Source: an uncultured Oscillospiraceae bacterium
GTDB taxonomy: Bacteria; Bacillota; Clostridia; Oscillospirales; Oscillospiraceae
Length of the DNA stretch: 6,929 bases
Direction: 5' to 3'
Assembly: GCA_934572355.1 (NCBI GenBank)
Contig: CAKTKV010000083.1
Location: 1 to 6,929, forward strand
The notes beneath the pieces were generated by a model. The model was given only the letters and a program-made list of their open reading frames with translations. It was not told where the DNA came from and did no database searches. How positions within the stretch are numbered: the first letter of the stretch is position 1; each line of letters starts with the position of its first letter. Below, one piece after another: positions 1 to 6,143 of this stretch. Made by a program: the position numbers and the translations under genes.

Positions 1-2
1 CA

Positions 3-176
3 ATGGATGGGATGCTGAAGCGGCACCTGAGCGGTGAGGCTCTTGATAAGCTCCTCAGGAGCGAGCTTATCCGCGAAGAAGACAGCACGGAAAAGCACAG
101 CTTCATGGACAATATCAGAAATTTCTTTAAGGTAAATGCCAATGTCGACGAGAAGCAGGATGAAGAAAATTTATAA
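3..176 (+). CDS. cdaA: Diadenylate cyclase CdaA, C-terminal fragment (partial, 5' end off window)
   Basis: This open frame enters from the left edge and ends at TAA 174-176, giving 57 residues. It is the only one of the three forward frames that stays open here. CdaA makes the second messenger c-di-AMP from two ATP at the membrane. The catalytic DAC domain (DGA and RHR motifs) lies upstream of the window and cannot be checked. What is visible is a tail reading DGMLKRHLSGEALDKLL, which resembles the end of the CdaA DAC domain (a 'GKL.RYLD..tL..LL' pattern), followed by a charged, poorly conserved extension ending in DEKQDEENL. The identity rests on this tail plus the immediately following cdaR, its usual operon partner. 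The end overlaps the cdaR start, which suggests translational coupling. The ATG codons at 3 and 12 are internal methionines, not starts. Confidence 0.78.
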   Translation: MDGMLKRHLSGEALDKLLRSELIREEDSTEKHSFMDNIRNFFKVNANVDEKQDEENL

Positions 177-1398
177 CAGCAAGGCGTTCTGGATGATCGT
201 GTCGCTGCTGGCGTCCCTCGCTATATGGGTGTACGTCACGAGCGTCGAGACGGACGAGTCCAAGACCACGTTCAGAGGCGTCAAGGTCGAGCTTGTAGGC
301 GAGGATATCCTGAGGGATTCAAAAAACCTTGTCGTGACCGATATGGACACGAGCACCGTAACGGTCGAGGTCGTAGGGCCGCGGCGCATCATTGGCTCGA
401 TCAGCTCGGATCAGCTCGTCGCGCAGGTCGATGTCAGCAAGCTATCACGTGCGGCGTACACCTCGCAGCAGTATACGATAGTTTACCCCGACGGCACGGA
501 TACGAGCAAGCTCTCTGAGAGCCGCCGGACGCCCGAGACGATAAACTTCATGGTCTCGGCGCAGACCTCGAAATCCATTCAGGTGCGCGGCAGCTTTGAC
601 GGTTCGCTTGCCGAGGGCTACACGGCGGAGATGCCGGTGTTTGAGCCGTCGACGATCACGATAACCGGTTCCGAGGCATATCTGAAGGACGTTGAATACG
701 CATGGGTCACCTTCGGCAAGGAGAACGTCGACAGCACCTACTCCGTGGAGACAGGCTTTACGCTGATGGACGCAAACAACGAGCCGTGTCCCACGACCGG
801 CATCAGCTTCTCGACGGACGTCGTCACCGCGACGCTTCCGCTGCTGACGCTCAAGGAGGTAAACCTTGATGTGAACATCATAGAGGGCGCGGGCGCGACA
901 AAGGCGAATACGAAGATCACGATCGATCCCGTGTCTGTGACGCTTGCGGGAGACTCCGCGCTGCTCGCGGGCATGAACAAGATCACTCTTGCGACTATAG
1001 ATCTGACGGACTTCAGCTCCACCTTTACCGAGACCTATACGATACCGATAGATAATGAGCTTAAAAACACCACCGGCATCACAAAGGCGACGGTGACGGT
1101 AGAGATAGTCGGGCTCGAAACAAAGACGTTCAGGGTCACGAATTTCTCCTGCATCAACGCTACCGAGGGCTATGAGGCGGATATAATCACCGAGAGCAAG
1201 GAGATAACGCTGCGCGGCACGCCCGAGGCTCTGGCGCAGATAAAGGATGAGAACATCCGTGCGGTTGCGGACCTTACGGATTATAAGGAATCCACGGGGA
1301 CCTACATGCCGCAGGTCAAGGTCTATGTCGACGGCTTTACTGACGTCGGCGCAATAGGCGAAAATACGATATCGATAGAGATCAGGAAGGTAAGCTGA
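160..1398 (+). CDS. cdaR: CdaR, YbbR-repeat membrane regulator of diadenylate cyclase
   Basis: This is a bitopic membrane protein of 412 residues from the chosen start. A short basic N-terminus (MKKIYNSKAFW) leads into one membrane helix (about residues 10-27, WMIVSLLASLAIWVYV). The rest is extracytoplasmic and holds about four YbbR-like beta repeats. These begin near FRGVKVELVG, KSIQVRGSFDG, LKEVNLDVNI and KTFRVTNFSC, and most carry the 'P..V.l.G....l' signature (EPSTITITGSE, DPVSVTLAGDS, SKEITLRGTPE). In Firmicutes CdaR binds the membrane cyclase CdaA and modulates c-di-AMP synthesis. The preceding cdaA tail overlaps this gene by 17 bases. The start is uncertain: ATG160 has GAGAAG four bases upstream and puts the helix at the N-terminus, whereas in-frame ATG136 or ATG142 would add 8 or 6 residues. 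The stop overlaps the next start as TGATG (1396-1400). In Bacilli glmM follows cdaR; here it does not. Confidence 0.9.
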   Translation: MKKIYNSKAFWMIVSLLASLAIWVYVTSVETDESKTTFRGVKVELVGEDILRDSKNLVVTDMDTSTVTVEVVGPRRIIGSISSDQLVAQVDVSKLSRAAYTSQQYTIVYPDGTDTSKLSESRRTPETINFMVSAQTSKSIQVRGSFDGSLAEGYTAEMPVFEPSTITITGSEAYLKDVEYAWVTFGKENVDSTYSVETGFTLMDANNEPCPTTGISFSTDVVTATLPLLTLKEVNLDVNIIEGAGATKANTKITIDPVSVTLAGDSALLAGMNKITLATIDLTDFSSTFTETYTIPIDNELKNTTGITKATVTVEIVGLETKTFRVTNFSCINATEGYEADIITESKEITLRGTPEALAQIKDENIRAVADLTDYKESTGTYMPQVKVYVDGFTDVGAIGENTISIEIRKVS

Positions 1399-1811
1399 TG
1401 ACACAGGAAGCAATAGTGACAAGGCGGCTGCCCGACGGCATGGCGGAGGTCGTGGTCACGCGCGGTACCGCATGCGGCAGCAACTGCGGCAACTGCGAAA
1501 GCTGCATATTTCAGAGCGAGCTCAAGACCCCGGCGAATAACCTCATTGATGCGCAGCCGGGGCAGAGAGTTATAATCCAGAGCAAGTCGTCAAAGATATT
1601 CGGCGCGGCACTGCTGGTGTATATCCTGCCGATAGTGATGATACTGCTGGGGTACTTCATCGCGTACTCGGCCGGGGCGAGCGAGGGCATCTGCATTTTA
1701 GCGAGCTTCATCGGACTGCTGCTCGGCGCGGCGATAATAGTCATAAGCCAGCGCGTAAAGAAAACTCAAAATATCACCTTTGATATAATCCAATTCAATA
1801 ACGAGGAATAA
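1398..1811 (+). CDS. RseC/MucC-family (SoxR-reducing-system type) membrane protein
   Basis: This protein has 137 residues and the layout of the RseC/MucC family. It has a short N-terminal domain with a cysteine cluster (C26, C30, C33, C36 in ACGSNCGNCESC, spacing C-x3-C-x2-C-x2-C). A small beta-rich stretch follows (PGQRVIIQS, about 54-62), then two membrane helices (about 67-90 and 98-117) and a short C-terminal tail. In proteobacteria RseC acts with the Rnf-like complex in reducing SoxR and modulates sigma-E signalling. In clostridia the family is widespread but its role is not established, and a link to redox or electron transfer is only inferred from the cysteines. ATG1398 overlaps the cdaR stop (TGATG) and has AGGAAGG at 1384-1390, seven bases upstream, so translation is probably coupled to cdaR. 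The family call is firm, the function is not. Confidence 0.85.
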   Translation: MTQEAIVTRRLPDGMAEVVVTRGTACGSNCGNCESCIFQSELKTPANNLIDAQPGQRVIIQSKSSKIFGAALLVYILPIVMILLGYFIAYSAGASEGICILASFIGLLLGAAIIVISQRVKKTQNITFDIIQFNNEE

Positions 1812-1823
1812 CGTGGAGGGAAC

Positions 1824-2702
1824 ATGATAAAAAGTATGACGGGTTACGGCAGCGCGAAGGGCACTGTCGAGGGCTTGGGGATCACGGTCGAGCTCAAGAG
1901 CGTGAACAACAGGTATCTGGACGCCTCGGTGCGTATGCCGAGAAGCTTCCTCTTTGCTGAGGACGCTGTCAAGTCCGTTGTGCAGAAGCACATAAGCCGC
2001 GGCAAGGTCGATGTTTTTGTGAGCGTTGATTCGTCTGCTGCGGGCGATATGAGCGTCAAGGTCAATGAGCCGCTGCTGCGCGGCTATGTCGAGGCGATAA
2101 GGCACATTGCCGAGGAGTATTCGCTTCCCGACGATGTGACGGCGCTGAGCGTCAGCAGATTCCCGGACGTGCTCACGGTCGAGAAGAACGACCTCGACGC
2201 CGAAGCGATATCCCAGGGTATAGTCGAGATAGCGGAGCTTGCGCTTCAGGATTTTGACGCGATGCGTCTGCGCGAGGGCGAGAAGCTGAGAGACGATGTG
2301 ACGGAGAAGCTCGCCTCGATAGATGCGCTCGTCACGAAGATAGAGAAGGAGAGCCCAAAGACCGTCGCAGAGTACCGCACCCGCCTCGAAGCGAGGATGG
2401 CGGAGGTGCTCGGCACGGCCGGTATCGAAGAGAGCCGCATCCTTGCCGAAGCCGCGGTTTTCGCCGACCACGTCGCGGTCGACGAGGAGACGGTGCGTCT
2501 GCGCAGCCACATGAGCCAACTCAAGACCATGATAAACGGCAGCTCCCCCACGGGAAGAAAGATAGACTTCCTCATCCAGGAGTTCAACCGCGAAGCCAAC
2601 ACCATCGGCTCAAAGTGCCAGAGCTCCGATATTGCTCACGTTGTCGTCGACCTCAAGTCCGAGATAGAGAAGATTCGAGAACAGATACAGAACATAGAGT
2701 AA
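1824..2702 (+). CDS. yicC: YicC/YloC family endoribonuclease
   Basis: This full-length member of the YicC family has 292 residues, the usual size. The N-terminus [11 protein letters not shown] is the family hallmark, as is the early [12 protein letters not shown] segment. The N-terminal YicC domain spans roughly residues 1-155. A helical linker rich in Glu and Arg follows. The C-terminal domain (formerly DUF1732) carries the diagnostic [20 protein letters not shown] at about 249-268, then a terminal coiled helix ([13 protein letters not shown]). Family members are RNA endonucleases that form a ring-like oligomer; E. coli YicC takes part in small-RNA decay, and the Bacillus counterpart is YloC. 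The start at ATG1824 is supported by GGAGGG at 1815-1820. It lies 12 bases after the rseC stop and 11 bases before remA. In Firmicutes it heads the remA-gmk-rpoZ cluster, as here. Confidence 0.96.
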   Translation: MIKSMTGYGSAKGTVEGLGITVELKSVNNRYLDASVRMPRSFLFAEDAVKSVVQKHISRGKVDVFVSVDSSAAGDMSVKVNEPLLRGYVEAIRHIAEEYSLPDDVTALSVSRFPDVLTVEKNDLDAEAISQGIVEIAELALQDFDAMRLREGEKLRDDVTEKLASIDALVTKIEKESPKTVAEYRTRLEARMAEVLGTAGIEESRILAEAAVFADHVAVDEETVRLRSHMSQLKTMINGSSPTGRKIDFLIQEFNREANTIGSKCQSSDIAHVVVDLKSEIEKIREQIQNIE

Positions 2703-2713
2703 GGCGGGGCGGT

Positions 2714-2977
2714 ATGAAGCTTGTAAGCATAGGGTTCGGCAACCTTGTCTCCGCCGGGCGCATCATTTCCATAGTCAGCCCAGAGTCGGCGCCCATAAAG
2801 AGAATGATCCAGGAGGTGCGCGAGCGCGGCCTGCTGATCGATGCGTCGTTCGGACGCAGCACCAAGTCCGTGATCGTCATGGACAGCGGGAACGTAATTT
2901 TATCGGCGCTGCCGCCGGAGACAGTCGCGGCGCGCTGTGAAGATAAAAATGGGGAGGATGGAAAAGATGAAGGATAA
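2714..2977 (+). CDS. remA: RemA-like DNA-binding regulator (DUF370)
   Basis: This small protein of 87 residues matches RemA/DUF370 over nearly its whole length. Recognisable blocks are [20 protein letters not shown] (about 4-23), [10 protein letters not shown] (24-33), [18 protein letters not shown] (40-57) and [13 protein letters not shown] (62-74). In Bacillus subtilis RemA is a ring-forming DNA-binding protein that activates biofilm-matrix operons and some osmoprotection genes. In clostridia the gene is kept next to gmk, often without a matrix operon, so its targets here are unknown. The start is ATG2714, 11 bases after the yicC stop, because homology begins exactly at [10 protein letters not shown]; the frame is open upstream, but that stretch lies inside yicC. 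The ribosome binding site is poor (GGGGCGG). The charged tail ([12 protein letters not shown]) runs into the gmk start, an 11-base overlap. The second arginine of the Bacillus GRRT motif is serine here (GRST, R48-S49). Confidence 0.93.
   Translation: MKLVSIGFGNLVSAGRIISIVSPESAPIKRMIQEVRERGLLIDASFGRSTKSVIVMDSGNVILSALPPETVAARCEDKNGEDGKDEG
2951..2957 (+). promoter_or_regulatory. Shine-Dalgarno site that fixes the gmk start
   Basis: GGGGAGG lies inside the 3' end of remA, nine bases before ATG2967, which is ideal spacing. The other in-frame ATG codons, at 2937, 2949 and 2958, are upstream of it, inside it or abutting it, so the site points to 2967 as the gmk start. Confidence 0.75.
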
Positions 2978-3566
2978 GGGCAAGCTGTTTGTTATTTCCG
3001 GGCCGTCCGGAGCAGGTAAGAGCACGGTCGTTTTCAAGGCCATTGAGGACAGGGACGATATGTGCTTCTCCGTTTCGGTGACGACCCGCAAGCCGAGACC
3101 CGGAGAGGTCGACGGCAAGGAATATTTCTTTGTTGACCTCAAGCGCTTTGACGAGATGGTCGCAAACGACGAGCTGCTTGAGCACGCAATGTACGTCGCC
3201 AATTCCTACGGTACTCCGCGCGCCTACGTGCAGGAGAAGCTGGACGAGGGCAAGAACGTGATACTCGATATCGAGGTACAGGGCGCGCGGCAGATCAACG
3301 AGAAGATGCCGGAGGCGGTCAAGATATTCATTATCCCGCCGTCCATGGCAGAGCTTGAGCGCCGCCTGAGAGGCCGCGGGACCGATACCGACAGAGCCAT
3401 CGAGGCGAGGCTTATCCGCGCCCGTCAGGAATATGAGGAAGCGGTTTTCTATGACTACATCATCATTAACGACGATGCCGAAAAGGCCGCCAAGGAGCTT
3501 GCCGCGATAATCACCGCGGAGAGCTGCCGCTACGCCGGCCGTGAGCATTACCTCAAGGAAGCATAA
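2967..3566 (+). CDS. gmk: Guanylate kinase
   Basis: Guanylate kinase phosphorylates GMP to GDP with ATP in the cytoplasm and is essential for GTP and dGTP supply. From ATG2967 the protein has 199 residues, close to the usual 200-210. Visible motifs are the P-loop GPSGAGKS (residues 12-19), the GMP-binding segment [12 protein letters not shown] (36-47, with R41 and R44), [14 protein letters not shown], the [12 protein letters not shown] strand and helix, the lid [19 protein letters not shown], and the adenine-site region [12 protein letters not shown]2967 is chosen over ATG2937 because GGGGAGG sits nine bases upstream and the protein then begins [15 protein letters not shown], typical of the family. 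It overlaps the end of remA by 11 bases. In Firmicutes Gmk is a known target of inhibition by (p)ppGpp. Family identity is certain. Confidence 0.98.
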   Translation: MKDKGKLFVISGPSGAGKSTVVFKAIEDRDDMCFSVSVTTRKPRPGEVDGKEYFFVDLKRFDEMVANDELLEHAMYVANSYGTPRAYVQEKLDEGKNVILDIEVQGARQINEKMPEAVKIFIIPPSMAELERRLRGRGTDTDRAIEARLIRARQEYEEAVFYDYIIINDDAEKAAKELAAIITAESCRYAGREHYLKEA

Positions 3567-3585
3567 TCAATTTTGAATATGGCGC

Positions 3586-3604
3586 GCCGCGGCCCTTACG
3601 CGGC
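3586..3604 (+). promoter_or_regulatory. Small GC-rich hairpin in the rpoZ leader
   Basis: GCCGCG (3586-3591) and CGCGGC (3599-3604) form a perfect 6-bp inverted repeat around a 7-base loop, in the 55-base gap between gmk and rpoZ. No T-run follows, so it is not a standard intrinsic terminator. It ends four bases before the rpoZ Shine-Dalgarno AGGAG (3609-3613), so it could affect ribosome access or protect an mRNA 5' end. Any function is inferred, and a 6-bp stem in GC-rich DNA may be chance. Confidence 0.35.
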
Positions 3605-3621
3605 AGATAGGAGTAATTATT

Positions 3622-3822
3622 ATGATGCTTTATCCCCCTGTGGCAGAGTTGGTCGACAAGATCGGCAGCCGTTATCAGCTTGTGAACCTCGTTGCAAAGC
3701 GCGCAAGAGAGCTTTCCGCCGAGGCCGAGGAAGAGGAAACTCCCCTTGAGCGTAAGGCAGTTTCCAGCGCGATAGACGAGGTCTATACCGGCAAGCTCAG
3801 CATTGAGCCCAAAGAAGAATAA
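3622..3822 (+). CDS. rpoZ: DNA-directed RNA polymerase subunit omega
   Basis: Omega is the small RNA polymerase subunit that helps fold and assemble the beta' subunit. This protein has 66 residues, normal for Firmicutes. It shows the conserved N-terminal pattern LYPPVAELVDKIGSRYQLV (3-21) followed by the VAKRAREL helix (24-31), then an acidic linker (SAEAEEEETPLERK) and the C-terminal segment KAVSSAIDEVYTGKLSI that is typical of clostridial omega. The start at ATG3622 has AGGAG (3609-3613) eight bases upstream; ATG3625 is possible and would remove one residue. It lies directly after gmk, as in most Firmicutes. It is followed after 32 bases by priA, without the coaBC gene that often sits between them. 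Confidence 0.94.
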   Translation: MMLYPPVAELVDKIGSRYQLVNLVAKRARELSAEAEEEETPLERKAVSSAIDEVYTGKLSIEPKEE

Positions 3823-3854
3823 AGAACCGGCCTGAACAGGGGAAGCGTACCGGT

Positions 3855-6104
3855 ATGGCTCAGACAGTTGCAAAAATCGCGGTCGCAGCCGCGACATATT
3901 GGGTGGACAAGCCGTATGACTATCTGATCCCGCCGGAGCTTGCCGAAAAGGCAGTGCCGGGCGTCAGGGTGTACGTTCCGTTTTCGCACGGCAACCGAAG
4001 GAGCGAGGGGATAATCCTCGCCGTCTCGGACGGGAGCGAGTATGAAAAGCTCAAGGCGATCACGGCGGTTCTTGATGAGGAGCCGCTGCTTAGCCGCGAG
4101 CAGATAAAGCTCACTCTGTTCATGAGAGAGCGCTTTTTCTGCACGGTCTATGACGCGGTAAAGGCCATGCTCCCGGCGGGGCTATGGTTCGACGATGAGG
4201 GCCGCACGAAGGTGCAGGATAAGACCGTCGAAATGACGCGGCTGTGCGTCTCCCCTGAGGAGGCTTCGCGCTATGCCGCGGCCAAGCGCAGGCGGGCGCC
4301 GCAGCAGGCGGAGCTGCTTGAGCAGCTGTGCTCGTTCGAGTGCTTGCCGAGCCGCGATCTGCTCAAACACACCGGCGCGTCAAGGCAGTCGCTGACCGCG
4401 CTGTGCAAAGCAGGCTTTGTGGAGCTGTATAAAAAGGAGACCTTCAGGCGTCCGGAGATACACCTCGGCGATATCGAGCCGCTGCCCGTTCTCAATGATG
4501 AGCAGCAGCAGGCGTTTACCGGCATAAACGCTCTTGCCATGTCCGGTAAGAGCGGAGCCGCATTGCTCTTCGGCGTGACCGGGAGCGGAAAAACGAGCGT
4601 TTACATCCATCTTATAACCGAGCAGCTTGCGCGCGGGCGCTCGGTGATACTGCTGGTGCCGGAGATCGCTCTGACACCGCAGATGATTCAGACCTTTTCC
4701 TCGCACTTCGGCGATACCGTCGCTGTGCTGCACAGCAGCCTTTCGGTCGGGGAGCGCTACGATGAGTTCAAGCGCGTCCGCTCCGGTAAGGCAAGGCTCG
4801 TGATAGGCACGCGCAGCGCGGTGTTCGCCCCGGCGGATAAGCTTGGGCTTATCATTATTGATGAGGAGCAGGAGGAGACCTATAAATCGGAGAACAGCCC
4901 ACGCTACAACGCGCGGGATGTTGCCATATATCGCTGTGCACAGGCGGGCTGCCTGCTGCTGCTCGGTTCGGCGACGCCGGACATTGTGAGCATGTATAAG
5001 GCACGGCAGGGTAATTATTCGCTCTTCACGCTGCACGGCAGATATAATGACATGCAGCTGCCGCAGGTGGAGATAGTCGACATGAAGCGTGAGCTTCGGC
5101 GCGGCAACGGCACGGACATAAGCGAAAAGCTGCGCAAGGAGCTCGGCGAGAACATCAGCCGCGGCGAGCAGAGCATACTGTTCATAAACCGCCGCGGTGC
5201 AAACAAGCTTATAAGCTGCGGAGAATGCGGGTATACCTATAAGTGCCCGCGGTGCAGCGTTTCGCTGACCTATCACAGCGCGAATCGGCGGCTCATGTGC
5301 CACTACTGCGGATATTCGCAATGGCTGGACGACAGCTGCCCGGAGTGCGGGGGAGAACTCAAGCACGTCGGTGCGGGTACGCAGATGATAGAGACGGAGC
5401 TGAAGGAGCTTTTCCCGGACACGGAGGTCATACGGCTCGATACAGATACCGTGACTGCCGCAGGCTCGCATGAGGCACTGTTCGAGCGGTTCAAAAATGA
5501 AAAGATCCCTATCATGGTCGGGACCCAGATGGTGACCAAGGGGCTGAATTTCGAGAACGTCACCCTAGTCGGTGTGATAAGCGCTGACCAGAGCCTGTAT
5601 GCCGGGAGCTTCCGCGCGGGTGAACGCACTTTCTCGCTGCTGACGCAGGTCGTCGGCCGAAGCGGGAGAGGCAGCAAGCCCGGTCGGGCGATCATCCAGA
5701 CCTTCACCCCGGAGAACGAGACGATACTTCAGGCCTCACGGCAGGACTATGACGACTTTTACGAGTCAGAGATCCAGCTGCGTCGGCTCCAGAACACGCC
5801 GCCGTTTTCCGAGATGCTGACGGTGACGGCCTCGGGACTAAACGAGGCGCATGTTTTTCAGGCCTGCCGCTATGTGCGGGACAGGCTCGACAATATCATC
5901 GGGCGCGACGGCAGTGCCGTGGTGCTCGGCCCGGCTCCGCTGGCGGTAGTCAAGGTGAACAACAGGTACCGTTACAGAGTCATAATTTACGGAAAGAAGC
6001 TCTCGGGGCTGCGCGGCATCGTTTCCGGTCTTGTGATCGAGTGCTGCACGGACAAGAGATTTTCGGATGTTTCGGTTTACGCGGATAACGACCCCGCGGA
6101 ATGA
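3855..6104 (+). CDS. priA: Primosomal protein N' (PriA), replication-restart helicase
   Basis: PriA is a 3'-5' helicase that recognises stalled or broken forks and reloads the replicative helicase. This copy has 749 residues and is complete. The N-terminal 3'-DNA-binding domain (about 1-105, with DKPYDYLIP and GVRVYVPFSHGNRRSEGIIL) is followed by a winged-helix region (about 125-195). Helicase motifs follow: Walker A GVTGSGKT (240-247), LLVPEIALTPQM (266-277), GTRSAVFAP (318-326), DEEQ (336-339) with RYNARDVA, GSATPD (371-376), NRRG (445-448), GTQMVTKGLNF (556-566) and QVVGRSGRG (598-606). A zinc domain holds eight cysteines in four C-x2-C pairs (455/458, 464/467, 482/485, 495/498). The C-terminal domain contains the LGPAPLAVVKVNNRYRYRV block. 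Most bacterial PriA proteins read DEEH where this one reads DEEQ. The start ATG3855 is preceded by AGGGGAAG at 3838-3845. Confidence 0.98.
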   Translation: MAQTVAKIAVAAATYWVDKPYDYLIPPELAEKAVPGVRVYVPFSHGNRRSEGIILAVSDGSEYEKLKAITAVLDEEPLLSREQIKLTLFMRERFFCTVYDAVKAMLPAGLWFDDEGRTKVQDKTVEMTRLCVSPEEASRYAAAKRRRAPQQAELLEQLCSFECLPSRDLLKHTGASRQSLTALCKAGFVELYKKETFRRPEIHLGDIEPLPVLNDEQQQAFTGINALAMSGKSGAALLFGVTGSGKTSVYIHLITEQLARGRSVILLVPEIALTPQMIQTFSSHFGDTVAVLHSSLSVGERYDEFKRVRSGKARLVIGTRSAVFAPADKLGLIIIDEEQEETYKSENSPRYNARDVAIYRCAQAGCLLLLGSATPDIVSMYKARQGNYSLFTLHGRYNDMQLPQVEIVDMKRELRRGNGTDISEKLRKELGENISRGEQSILFINRRGANKLISCGECGYTYKCPRCSVSLTYHSANRRLMCHYCGYSQWLDDSCPECGGELKHVGAGTQMIETELKELFPDTEVIRLDTDTVTAAGSHEALFERFKNEKIPIMVGTQMVTKGLNFENVTLVGVISADQSLYAGSFRAGERTFSLLTQVVGRSGRGSKPGRAIIQTFTPENETILQASRQDYDDFYESEIQLRRLQNTPPFSEMLTVTASGLNEAHVFQACRYVRDRLDNIIGRDGSAVVLGPAPLAVVKVNNRYRYRVIIYGKKLSGLRGIVSGLVIECCTDKRFSDVSVYADNDPAE

Positions 6105-6116
6105 ACCGGAATCTAT

Positions 6117-6130
6117 ATATTCGATATTCG
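6117..6130 (+). repeat. Tandem 7-bp direct repeat in the priA-def gap
   Basis: ATATTCG occurs twice back to back, in an AT-rich 39-base gap just before the def ribosome binding site. TATATT (6116-6121) within it resembles a -10 box, but no fitting -35 box is visible 16-18 bases upstream. The repeat itself is directly visible; a regulatory role is not supported. Confidence 0.4.
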
Positions 6131-6143
6131 ACTGGAGGACAGA

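Noticed and set aside
445..1422. Long minus-strand open frame (325 codons) opposite cdaR
   Set aside because: It mirrors the codon pattern of a GC-rich gene on the other strand. Its translation is rich in Arg, Leu and His with no recognisable domain, and cdaR is a clear family member.
1698..2519. Minus-strand open frame (273 codons) across rseC and yicC
   Set aside because: It spans the rseC-yicC boundary antisense to two well-supported genes and shows no domain, so it is a compositional shadow.
2615..2713. Upstream in-frame extension of remA from ATG2615
   Set aside because: These 33 codons lie inside the conserved 3' end of yicC, and DUF370 homology begins exactly at ATG2714.
3567..3621. 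Gap between gmk and rpoZ as an intrinsic terminator or promoter
   Set aside because: The hairpin there lacks a following T-run, and TTTTGAATAT before it has no partnered -35/-10 pair that I can defend.
3826..3854. Inverted repeat ACCGG...CCGGT between rpoZ and priA, possible terminator
   Set aside because: It has only five base pairs around a 19-base loop, no T-run follows, and it ends right at the priA start codon. This is too weak to call.
4380..5471. Long minus-strand open frame (363 codons) opposite priA
   Set aside because: It lies wholly inside priA, whose helicase and zinc motifs are intact. The antisense product has no recognisable motif.
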